7,614 bases of DNA. Origin: JBOFLO01 sp051657905 (GTDB lineage Bacteria > Patescibacteriota > Gracilibacteria > UBA1369). The translations under genes and the position numbers were made by a program. Positions 1-6,616 of this stretch are shown here, in pieces. The DNA lies in NCBI GenBank assembly GCA_051657905.1, contig JBOFLO010000053.1:1-7614 (forward strand), written 5' to 3'. Below the pieces are notes generated by a model that had not been told where the DNA came from, did not search any database, and was given only the letters and a program-made list of their open reading frames with translations. Each line of letters opens with the position of its first letter. The first letter of the stretch is position 1.

Positions 1-387
1 TTCTTCAATTTCCACATGTGGATATTGCGCATAAATCTGCCCTTCCACCAAATTTTTCAACTTAGCCGGAAAACAAACATAGAATTTAATACTGCGATTG
101 ATATTGGCAATCTCAAAAGTAATTCTCTCCTCAGTAACCCCTTTTAAACTATCTAAAAAAGATATTTTACTGACAACACTATGTAAAGTTGCAAAAATCT
201 GTTCAGCCACCAAAGGACTAGTTTCATTATCCTTAGCCACTCTCACCGAAATCACCATATTTTCCTCTTTCTGCTCAGAATTTTGCTCAGCTTTTCTAGC
301 CAACAATTCTAAAACAATAGTCAAAACATATATCCCCAGCAATATTCCAATCACAATCCATCCAATTTGCAACAAACTTAACTGCAT
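1..387 (-). CDS. Partial single-TM protein, N-terminal 129 residues, CPR-type 'QIYAQYP' domain
   Basis: This reading frame starts at an ATG at 387 and stays open to the left edge, so the C-terminal part is missing. Residues 7-30 form one hydrophobic membrane segment (IGWIVIGILLGIYVLTIVLE), followed by a short charged, Glu/Gln-rich linker (32-43) and then a soluble domain. The soluble part contains AEQIFATLHS (61-70), a strand-like FEIANINRSIKFYVCFP segment (91-107) and VEGQIYAQYP (114-123). From memory, this combination of a TM anchor, an 'EQ.FA.LH' helix, 'I.FYV..P' and 'VE.QIYAQYP' occurs at the N-terminus of long CPR proteins annotated as type IV secretion or HerA/FtsK-like ATPases. No ATPase motif lies inside the window, so that function is inference. 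It follows ruvX after 27 bases, probably in the same transcript. No Shine-Dalgarno is visible; TTAATTTAA lies seven bases before the ATG. Confidence 0.8.
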   Translation of the reverse strand, partial: MQLSLLQIGWIVIGILLGIYVLTIVLELLARKAEQNSEQKEENMVISVRVAKDNETSPLVAEQIFATLHSVVSKISFLDSLKGVTEERITFEIANINRSIKFYVCFPAKLKNLVEGQIYAQYPHVEIEE

Positions 388-414
388 AACTTTTTTAAAT
401 TAACGTCAATGATT

Positions 415-861
415 CTACTTGATATTGGCTTTAAAGTCTATATAGCGGTGAATCAAAAAAATCGCCGCCAATTCATCCTCGCTGGACTTTTTTTGCTCAA
501 TTGATGCTCCAATTTCCCTTAAAAAATTATTCGCTTCAAAACTGGAAAAAGCCTCATCAATAAAATCAATCTCCGGCTTCAACCCCTTTTTTAGCAAATC
601 CTCCTGCAATTTTTTAGCGAAATCCTTAATTACCCCACTCTGCTTAGTCTGCTCGCCCTCCACATTCAAAGGCAATCCAATCAACAGCAATTTAACCGCC
701 TCCTTATCCACTAATTGAGCAATCTCTGCAAACACCTTTTGCTCATCCTTATTCGGCAAAATTCCTCTACCAAAAGCCATCATTCTCCCGGAATCAGAAA
801 CAGCTAAACCAATCTTCTTCAGGCCATAATCAATAGCTAAAATTTTGCCGTTTCCTTTCAT
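415..861 (-). CDS. ruvX: RuvX/YqgF family putative pre-16S rRNA nuclease (Holliday-junction-resolvase-like)
   Basis: The product is 148 residues, close to the usual 135-150 for YqgF. It has an RNase H-like fold domain. The N-terminal strand carries the first acidic residue in LAIDYGLKKIGLA (D11), IGLP is at 61-64, DEAFSS at 102-107 (E103) and the last acidic site in EDELAAIFL (D129). These match the three-acid active site of the family. Members mature the 5' end of 16S rRNA and were earlier called putative Holliday junction resolvases; they act in the cytoplasm. One deviation is Ala104, where most members have Arg in a DER(L/F)(T/S) motif. The start at 861 puts MKGNGKILAIDYG at the family-typical N-terminus. 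It lies 11 bases after the rplI stop, which suggests translation from the same message. The leader has no clear Shine-Dalgarno sequence. Confidence 0.93.
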   Translation of the reverse strand: MKGNGKILAIDYGLKKIGLAVSDSGRMMAFGRGILPNKDEQKVFAEIAQLVDKEAVKLLLIGLPLNVEGEQTKQSGVIKDFAKKLQEDLLKKGLKPEIDFIDEAFSSFEANNFLREIGASIEQKKSSEDELAAIFLIHRYIDFKANIK

Positions 862-872
862 ATTGTGGCCGA

Positions 873-1322
873 TTAAACTGGGCTAGCTTCAATTTTCACC
901 TTCAAAACAGCCTTCAATCCCTGAGCCAATTTTAATTCCACAGAATGCTGGCCAATTTCCTTTAAACTAATTTTTTCTACAAAATTAGTTTTACTTAAAC
1001 GAATTTTAACTTCCTTTAAAACTTCCTCAATAATCTGTTCCTGATGAACCGCCGCAAACAAATTATTACCCTTAGCCTTACCCTTTAAACTAATCTGCAA
1101 ACCATCCAATTTATCCTTAACCAATTTAGCATCACTCACCAATCTTTCTTTCTCCACCACTTCCTGCTCAGCCTTCTTTTTAGCCTTTTCAATCAAATCC
1201 GGAGTAGCCTTAATAGCCAACTTACGTGGAGCTAAAAAATTCAAATAATAACCATCAGCCACATTCTTAACATCCCCTTTTCTACAAACATTTCTAACAC
1301 TTTCCATAAAAATAACCTGCAT
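873..1322 (-). CDS. rplI: 50S ribosomal protein L9 (bL9)
   Basis: This is a full-length bL9 of 149 residues, matching the usual ~148. The N-terminal rRNA-binding domain has MQVIFMESVRNVCRKGDV and then VADGYYLNFLAPRKLAIKAT (21-40), the L9 signature with its Gly-Tyr and Asn-Phe-Leu core. A long charged helix (about 41-75) links to the C-terminal domain. That domain shows GNNLFAAVHQEQI (85-97) and LKEIGQHSVELKL (120-132), then a terminal LKVKIEA strand. L9 binds 23S rRNA near the base of the L1 stalk and supports reading-frame maintenance. Met1 is preferred over Met6 because the MxVI strand is part of the conserved fold. bL9 has been reported missing from some CPR lineages, so its presence constrains placement. 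Its gene precedes ruvX by 11 bases. The leader holds TATAATTTAAAG rather than a Shine-Dalgarno sequence. Confidence 0.96.
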   Translation of the reverse strand: MQVIFMESVRNVCRKGDVKNVADGYYLNFLAPRKLAIKATPDLIEKAKKKAEQEVVEKERLVSDAKLVKDKLDGLQISLKGKAKGNNLFAAVHQEQIIEEVLKEVKIRLSKTNFVEKISLKEIGQHSVELKLAQGLKAVLKVKIEASPV

Positions 1323-1335
1323 AAAAATTCTTTAA

Positions 1336-1364
1336 ATTATATTATCCATAAAATACTAAAATTC
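1336..1364 (-). promoter_or_regulatory. Weak promoter candidate for rplI-ruvX
   Basis: The 58-base gap between the solute-binding-protein stop and rplI contains a perfect -10 hexamer TATAAT (1336-1341, minus strand). With a 17-base spacer the -35 position would be GAATTT (1359-1364), a poor match to TTGACA. The hexamer ends only 13 bases before the start codon, so transcription from it would give a very short or leaderless message. In DNA this A/T-rich, such a hexamer can arise by chance. No convincing terminator hairpin with a T-run is present in the gap, so read-through from the upstream gene is equally possible. Confidence 0.25.
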
Positions 1365-1380
1365 CTCTCAATAATCAATT

Positions 1381-3075
1381 TTAACAATTCTTAATGCACC
1401 AGTCGGCTTCATTTCCAAATCTATCACTCGCAAAACTCAAATTCTCCAAACTAATATTCTTAACTTTTCCATCACTAGCAAACAAATATTTAGGTCTGTA
1501 TAAAAACAAAGCGGGCGCATCAGCTGAGATTGTTTCGGCCAAATTAACACGTCTCTCAGTACGATCCTCTTCGTCAAAAGTTTCACGAATTTTCTCAATT
1601 TGCTGATCGGCCGCAAAACTTTGATAATTAGACAAATTCAAACCTCCAACCTTAGCCTGACTAGAATGCCAATATGGAAAAGTATCCAAATTATAAGCCA
1701 TAGTCTGCCCAGCCAAAATCATCTGATAATCCTTATTTTTTATCGCCTCCACATATTCACTTTCAGGCAACAGTCTCAACGTCACTTTCACCCCATTCGC
1801 TTCCCAGGCTTTAATTAAAAAATCCGTAGTTTGTTGTGTTTCTACAGCCAAATATGATCCATCGTCATATTGTCTGGCCACCATCACTATTTCCAGCTCT
1901 TTATCATCCTTATCTTTACGATATTTCTCTCCTTCAATAACATTCCCAGCATCATCCTTTTTAAAACCATAACCAGCATCAAAAAACGCTCCAGCTGCTT
2001 CTTTCTGATCAGGCTTATTAATCCATTCTTCCTGACTCAATTCCATCAAAGGTGTATCAATTCTTTCTTTATTTTCAATACTGCCAATCAAACTATCCTT
2101 ATCAATTGATTTAATTAAACCAAGACGCAACTTTTGATTCTTTAGAACGGGATCTTTAGTATTAAAAAACACTCCGGTGTATTGCGGCAACGAATATGTT
2201 GAAATTGAAAATCTTTGATCATTCAACAATTCATCCATGGATGAAACCGCTCTTGGCACTATGTTAATAGCTGCCCTTTGTTTAACCAAAGCCGTTTCAT
2301 CGGGAAATATCATAAAACGTATCCGATTGATCTTAGACTTAGCTCCGTAATAATCATTATTCACTACTAAGGTTACCCTTTGCTCACCTGTATCAAAAAT
2401 TTCCAAAGGAGAATCAACTTTATACGGACCAGTACCAATTGGATTCATATTGAATTCCGCAGCCGGTAAGCTTTCCACTCCTACCTCGGCCAATAAATGT
2501 TTAGGCAAAATACCAATATTCAAATTAGTAATGAAAAATGAATTTGGTCTTTCCAACACAAATTTCATCGTCTGATCATCTACCTTTTCCACTATCACAC
2601 CAACAAAATTAGCTTTCACCACCGGATTTTGGAACAAAGGATTCTGAATTACATCCTTATAGGTAAAAACCACATCATCAACAGTAAACGGAGTACCATC
2701 ATGCCAAAGCACACCTTCTTTAATTTTAAAAACATACTCTTTTTTATCCTCACTAATAGTCAATTTCCCTAAATCATCCACAAAGCTCTTCACCTTACTA
2801 TCATATCTCATCAATCCAGTAAAAATTGACGCTGAAATTTCACGATTAGCCAAAGCCAAATCATTATAAACGGGATTCAATAGTACCGGTTTAGTAGCCA
2901 AATGCGCCTCCGTATAAAACCCACTATCGGCAAATACCGAATAAGGATTAATAATATACTGCACTGATTTCACTCCACTAAAAAGTAAAGCAAAAATCAA
3001 TACAAGGCTTATCACCCGTTCTTCCAAGGAGTAAGAGCGAATAACATTTAAAAAAACTTTAAAAAATTTCTTCAT
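1381..3075 (-). CDS. ABC-type oligopeptide/dipeptide solute-binding protein (SBP family 5), membrane-anchored
   Basis: The 564-residue product belongs to the extracellular solute-binding protein family 5 (OppA/DppA-like). Hallmarks are WHDGTPFTVDDVVFTYK (124-140), NPIGTGPYKV (211-220), GVFFNTKDPVLKNQKLRLGL (301-320) and YWHSSQ with GGLNLSNY (468-484). The N-terminus has basic residues (KKFFK, R13, R20) followed by one hydrophobic stretch (about 21-42). No lipobox Cys is present, so it is either a membrane-anchored protein or is cleaved near VFA49. The ligand cannot be read from the sequence; peptides are the family default. No permease or ATPase gene is in the window, so the usual transporter partners are missing locally. 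The only two cysteines are in the last five residues (CIKNC). It starts 19 bases after secG, probably in one transcript, and has no visible Shine-Dalgarno sequence. Confidence 0.92.
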   Translation of the reverse strand: MKKFFKVFLNVIRSYSLEERVISLVLIFALLFSGVKSVQYIINPYSVFADSGFYTEAHLATKPVLLNPVYNDLALANREISASIFTGLMRYDSKVKSFVDDLGKLTISEDKKEYVFKIKEGVLWHDGTPFTVDDVVFTYKDVIQNPLFQNPVVKANFVGVIVEKVDDQTMKFVLERPNSFFITNLNIGILPKHLLAEVGVESLPAAEFNMNPIGTGPYKVDSPLEIFDTGEQRVTLVVNNDYYGAKSKINRIRFMIFPDETALVKQRAAINIVPRAVSSMDELLNDQRFSISTYSLPQYTGVFFNTKDPVLKNQKLRLGLIKSIDKDSLIGSIENKERIDTPLMELSQEEWINKPDQKEAAGAFFDAGYGFKKDDAGNVIEGEKYRKDKDDKELEIVMVARQYDDGSYLAVETQQTTDFLIKAWEANGVKVTLRLLPESEYVEAIKNKDYQMILAGQTMAYNLDTFPYWHSSQAKVGGLNLSNYQSFAADQQIEKIRETFDEEDRTERRVNLAETISADAPALFLYRPKYLFASDGKVKNISLENLSFASDRFGNEADWCIKNC

Positions 3076-3094
3076 TGAGAAAAATTTAGGCTTA

Positions 3095-3313
3095 TTATTC
3101 TACAAATAAGAAAGCCAAGGAATTTACCACGAATAAAATTGCAAAAACGATACTGGCATTGAAAATAACTTTTTCAGGACCACGTCTAGCAGTCTGGAAA
3201 CTAGCGCTTGAGGTTTGCCCAGAAGTGAGACCAGCTGATCTAGCTTGAATAATAATACTCAAAATCAACAGAATGGAAATCACTAACTGAGAATATTTTA
3301 GAATTGTATACAT
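3095..3313 (-). CDS. secG: Protein-export membrane protein SecG
   Basis: This 72-residue protein has two membrane helices (about 4-23 and 50-70) joined by a Gly/Ser/Gln-rich cytoplasmic loop, the SecG layout. QARSAGL (23-29) after TM1 and RRGPEKVIFNASIVFAILF, which begins at 43 and leads into TM2, match the conserved SecG segments. SecG is the small accessory subunit of the SecYEG translocon and assists SecA-driven export. Length is typical for the family (about 70-80 in many bacteria). It is followed after 19 bases by the exported solute-binding protein. It has its own strong promoter candidate upstream and a leader of about 62 bases that contains two inverted repeats. There is no Shine-Dalgarno sequence immediately before the ATG. 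Confidence 0.93.
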   Translation of the reverse strand: MYTILKYSQLVISILLILSIIIQARSAGLTSGQTSSASFQTARRGPEKVIFNASIVFAILFVVNSLAFLFVE

Positions 3314-3320
3314 TTTTAAG

Positions 3321-3335
3321 AGAAATTTAATTTCT
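3321..3335 (-). repeat. Perfect 7-bp inverted repeat just upstream of the secG start
   Basis: On the minus strand the sequence AGAAATT-A-AATTTCT is a perfect palindrome with a single central base, ending seven bases before the secG ATG. As RNA it could form only a short A-U-rich stem (AGAAA/TTTCT around a five-base loop). As DNA it is an operator-like dyad. It would sit where the ribosome loads, so either form could affect translation or transcription of secG. The composition is A/T-rich, so chance origin is possible. Confidence 0.4.
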
Positions 3336-3339
3336 AACC

Positions 3340-3366
3340 GATAGTATCACTTTTAGCTGAACTATC
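3340..3366 (-). repeat. Stem-loop in the secG 5' leader
   Basis: The minus strand reads GATAGTTCA, an eight-base loop GCTAAAAG, then TGA-T-ACTATC. The arms pair over nine base pairs with one bulged T. The structure begins about ten bases after the predicted transcription start and ends 26 bases before the secG ATG. It is not followed by a T-run, so it does not look like a rho-independent terminator for ileS. It could be a 5' stabilising hairpin, a protein-binding leader element or a DNA operator. Confidence 0.5.
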
Positions 3367-3382
3367 ACCAATAACGACAAAA

Positions 3383-3411
3383 TTTATAGCATTTTAGAGA
3401 AAATAGGTCAA
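3383..3411 (-). promoter_or_regulatory. Sigma-70-type promoter for secG and the solute-binding protein
   Basis: The minus strand shows -35 TTGACC (3406-3411, five of six to consensus), a 17-base spacer, and -10 TATAAA (3383-3388, five of six). TGC directly precedes the -10, giving an extended -10 element. The predicted start is near 3376, which leaves a leader of about 62 bases. The -35 directly abuts the ileS stop codon (3412-3414), so secG can be transcribed independently of ileS. This is the best promoter in the window. Confidence 0.65.
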
Positions 3412-6400
3412 CTAAACCTTCTTTACACTTATTTTCACCTGTTTAAAGTCAATTTCCATGATTTTTTCCTTATCCCACTCCAAATCCCCACTTTGCTGAA
3501 CCTCATCAGCCAAAGTCTCACGAGCAATATAATCGGCAAATTTGGTCACCGCATCATCAACTTTCTTATCCTCAGCCTGAATATTCACAAAAACATGATC
3601 ATTAACCTGATAATCCGCTTCTTTACGCAATTCCTGAATAGCACGGACAATATCTCTAGCAAACCCCTCTGCCATCAAGTCCTCAGTAATTTCAGTATTC
3701 AAAATCACCGTAATACCATCTTTATTTTGCGCATTCACCCCCTCAGCACTTTCAAAGCCCAATTCAAATTCACCTTCGTCCAAAACATATTTGCCAAGTT
3801 TAACCCGTCCATTTTCTTGAGCAAACAGGCCTTTTTTAGACAATTGAATAATTTCTTGCACATCTTTGCCATATTTCGGACCAAGCAATTTCGCATTAAC
3901 TTTCAAAACCGTTTTAACAATTCCCTCTACATCCTCAATTAATTCCAATTTTTTCACATTCAATTCATCGGTAATCACATCTTGTTGCTCCAAAACCATA
4001 TTAGTATCCACACCCTTCGGCAAAGCCATTCTAGCCAAACTCAAAGGCTGACGAACCTTAATTTTCGCATCATCACGCACCGCATGTCCCAGCCCCACCA
4101 CCGTTCTAACCAAATGATTTTGCTCATTCAATTTTTCATCCACAAATTTAGCTCGATACTCTGGCCAATCCGCCAAATGAACTGATTCCGCCCCTGTTAA
4201 ATTCTGGTAAATTTCCTCGGATAAATAAGGCATATAAGGCGCCAATAATTTTGAGAAAATCGTCAAAACCGTATACAAAGTTTGATATGCTTCGTTCTTA
4301 TCGCCATCATTCTCTGATTTCCAGAAACGTCTGCGTGATCGGCGAATATACCAATTGGAAAGATTGTCGACAAAATCAATCATCGGACGGGTTGCCTTCA
4401 TCAAATTATAAGCTTCCATTTCCTGATCAACTGTTTTAATCAAAGTATTTAACTCTGACAAAATCCATTTATCCAAAGCATTTTTCGGTGCAAAATCTTT
4501 CACCAATTTTTCCGCAGTCCAGCCATCAATATTGGCGTAAGTAACAAAAAAAGAATAAGTATTCCAAATTGTTAAATTAAATTTCTTCAAAAATTCATCG
4601 ACATGCTGCTCAGAAAATCTCACCCCATCACCCAAAACCACCGGTGATTGATAAAGATAAAATCTCATTGCATCCACCCCTTTGGTAGAAAAAACCAAAC
4701 TCGGATCCGGATAATTTTTCTTACTTTTCGATAATTTTTCCCCATCAGCCGCATTCACATGGCCCGTACAAATAATATTATTGAAAGCCGGCTTATCAAA
4801 CAAAATCGTCGACAAAACATGCAATGTATAAAACCACCCACGTGTTTGATCAATCGCTTCAACTATAAAATCCGCCGGAAAATTATTTTCAAAAACATCT
4901 TTATTTTCAAATGGATAATGCAACTGAGCATAAGGCATTGATCCACTTTCAAACCAGCAATCAAACACATCCCCCACCCTCTTCATCAAATATTTCTGAT
5001 CCTGAGAATCCGCATGATCCGGATGCATGAAAGTAATATCGTCAATAAATGGCTTATGTAAATCCAATTCACCTTTTTCATCCAAAGGTAATTTTCCTCC
5101 AGTTAATTGCTTTAATTCATCAATTGAACCCAAACACATCACATCGCCATTTTCATTTTGCCAAATTGGAATCGGACACCCCCAGTAACGATTTCTAGAA
5201 ATACTCCAGTCACGCGCTCCCTCTAACCATTTCCCAAATCGTCCTTCTTTAATATGTTCCGGCTGCCAATTAATTTTCTGATTATTGGCCAACATTTTTT
5301 CCTTAACATCAGTAACTTTAATAAACCAAGAATCAGTAACATAATTAAGCAAAGGCGTATCCGTTCTCCAACAATGCGGATAGGAATGACGATAATTTTC
5401 ACCGCTGAAGAATAAACCTTTTTCTTCCAACCATTTAGCCACATTCTGATCCTGCCCCTTCACATATTTTCCGGCAAAATCCTGAACTTCATCTTTAAAA
5501 TTCCCATTCATCAAAACATGAATAATCGGCTCCATCCCCTGCTCTTTAATCAAATTGTAATCATCTTCACCAAACCCACCGGCAATATGCACAATCCCCG
5601 TTCCACTTTCCGTAGTCACAAAATCCCCCATCAAAATTTGAAAGAACTTTTCATTGGCAACCGGAGAATCTTTCCCGGCATAATAATCAAATAGCGGTTT
5701 ATATTTTTTCCCAGCTAAAGTTTTTGCATCCACACTTTCCAAAACTTCATACTCTTTATCTTTAAAAACACTTTCCAAAAGTTCTTTTGCCACAATTAGT
5801 TTTTGACCTTCATAAGCCACTTTCACATATTCAATTTCTGCTCCTATCGCCAGTGCCTGATTCCCCGGCAAAGTCCATGGCGTAGTTGTCCAAGCCAAAA
5901 TAAAAGTTCCCGGCTCATCTACTAACTCAAACTTAGCCGTCACAGAATAATCGGTAATATCCTTATAATTTAAAGACACTTCAAAATTACTCAAAGGTGT
6001 CTCCAAAGCTGTAGAAATATGCATCGGCTTATAACCTTTATAAACCAATTTCTTTTCCCAAATCTGCTTAAACACCCACCAAATACTTTCCATATAATCA
6101 TTATTCAGCGTCGCATAGCCATTTTCAAAATCCACCCAGCGCGCCAATCTGTCCATCACATGCTCCCACTCAGCCGTATATTTAAACACCGAAGCCCGAC
6201 AATCCGCATTAAACTTAGCCACCCCGATCGCCTCAATATCAGCTCTACCTTTCATGTTATGAGCCTTTTCAATTTCATTCTCCACTGGCAATCCATGACA
6301 ATCCCAACCGGCAGTTCGCGGCACAGAAAAGCCACGCATAGTCCAGTAACGAGCCACAGCATCTTTAACCGAAGAGATCATCAAATGCCCGTAATGCGGC

Positions 6401-6561
6401 AATCCATTAGCAAAAGGCGGCCCATCAAAAAACACCACTTTCTTGGCATCCTGCCGATTTTCTAAAGATTTTTTAAAAGTCTGATTCTTCTTCCAAAACT
6501 CCAGTTTCTCTAATTCTAATTCAGCTAAATTTTGATTATTCTTAACCTGCTTAAAAGCCAT
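3412..6561 (-). CDS. ileS: Isoleucyl-tRNA synthetase, type 2 (eukaryote/archaea-like)
   Basis: The 1049-residue class I synthetase charges tRNA-Ile with isoleucine. The N-terminal catalytic domain has the HIGH motif as HYGH (56-59) within PPFANGLPHYGH, and GWDCHGLPVENEIEK (85-99). The inserted CP1 editing domain shows WTTTPWTLPGN (224-234) and GTGIVHIAGGFGEDDY (320-335). The catalytic core resumes with DWSISRNRYWGCPIPIW (451-467), DCWFESGSMPYAQ (534-546) and EAIDQTRGWFYTL (568-580); KMSKS appears as KLSKS (609-613). The anticodon-binding helical domain (about 690-850) has NWYIRRSRRRFW (736-747). A C-terminal domain follows and lacks the zinc-finger cysteines of type 1 enzymes. HYGH and the length indicate type 2, a form generally poorly inhibited by mupirocin. 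In the editing domain Gly-Gly replaces the usual Ala-Pro pattern after His. It starts 55 bases after dcd. The frame is intact. Confidence 0.97.
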   Translation of the reverse strand: MAFKQVKNNQNLAELELEKLEFWKKNQTFKKSLENRQDAKKVVFFDGPPFANGLPHYGHLMISSVKDAVARYWTMRGFSVPRTAGWDCHGLPVENEIEKAHNMKGRADIEAIGVAKFNADCRASVFKYTAEWEHVMDRLARWVDFENGYATLNNDYMESIWWVFKQIWEKKLVYKGYKPMHISTALETPLSNFEVSLNYKDITDYSVTAKFELVDEPGTFILAWTTTPWTLPGNQALAIGAEIEYVKVAYEGQKLIVAKELLESVFKDKEYEVLESVDAKTLAGKKYKPLFDYYAGKDSPVANEKFFQILMGDFVTTESGTGIVHIAGGFGEDDYNLIKEQGMEPIIHVLMNGNFKDEVQDFAGKYVKGQDQNVAKWLEEKGLFFSGENYRHSYPHCWRTDTPLLNYVTDSWFIKVTDVKEKMLANNQKINWQPEHIKEGRFGKWLEGARDWSISRNRYWGCPIPIWQNENGDVMCLGSIDELKQLTGGKLPLDEKGELDLHKPFIDDITFMHPDHADSQDQKYLMKRVGDVFDCWFESGSMPYAQLHYPFENKDVFENNFPADFIVEAIDQTRGWFYTLHVLSTILFDKPAFNNIICTGHVNAADGEKLSKSKKNYPDPSLVFSTKGVDAMRFYLYQSPVVLGDGVRFSEQHVDEFLKKFNLTIWNTYSFFVTYANIDGWTAEKLVKDFAPKNALDKWILSELNTLIKTVDQEMEAYNLMKATRPMIDFVDNLSNWYIRRSRRRFWKSENDGDKNEAYQTLYTVLTIFSKLLAPYMPYLSEEIYQNLTGAESVHLADWPEYRAKFVDEKLNEQNHLVRTVVGLGHAVRDDAKIKVRQPLSLARMALPKGVDTNMVLEQQDVITDELNVKKLELIEDVEGIVKTVLKVNAKLLGPKYGKDVQEIIQLSKKGLFAQENGRVKLGKYVLDEGEFELGFESAEGVNAQNKDGITVILNTEITEDLMAEGFARDIVRAIQELRKEADYQVNDHVFVNIQAEDKKVDDAVTKFADYIARETLADEVQQSGDLEWDKEKIMEIDFKQVKISVKKV

Positions 6562-6582
6562 AATGATTTAATTTTAATATAA

Positions 6583-6610
6583 AATATACCAGGCAATACC
6601 TCACCCACAA
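6583..6610 (-). promoter_or_regulatory. Promoter candidate for ileS
   Basis: The 55-base gap between dcd and ileS contains -35 TTGTGG (6605-6610, three of six to consensus), a 16-base spacer and -10 TATATT (6583-6588, five of six) preceded by TGG, an extended -10. The predicted start, near 6576, would leave a leader of about 15 bases. The gap is too short for a T-box or another attenuator. Read-through from dcd remains possible because no terminator is visible. Confidence 0.35.
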
Positions 6611-6616
6611 TTGCCA

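Noticed and set aside
98..403. Plus-strand open frame of 101 codons at the left end
   Set aside because: The minus-strand frame over the same bases has a coherent TM helix and conserved-looking motifs, so this is its antisense shadow.
2930..3075. Lipoprotein signal peptide on the solute-binding protein
   Set aside because: No Cys occurs near the end of the hydrophobic segment, so lipid attachment at a lipobox is excluded.
3340..3366. Rho-independent terminator for ileS
   Set aside because: The stem is A/T-rich, has a bulge, lies downstream of the secG promoter and is not followed by a T-run.
3493..3942. Plus-strand open frame of 149 codons antisense to ileS
   Set aside because: It lies wholly inside the highly conserved ileS coding region, its translation is rich in Ile, Phe, Asn and Ser with no recognisable motif, and it is a by-product of the complementary strand.
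6019..6465. Plus-strand open frame of 148 codons antisense to the 5' part of ileS
   Set aside because: It overlaps the HIGH-motif region of ileS on the opposite strand, has low-complexity His/Ile/Ser composition and no family resemblance.
6562..6616. Possible T-box or other tRNA-sensing leader before ileS
   Set aside because: The gap is only 55 bases, with no T-box-like conserved sequence and no terminator hairpin.
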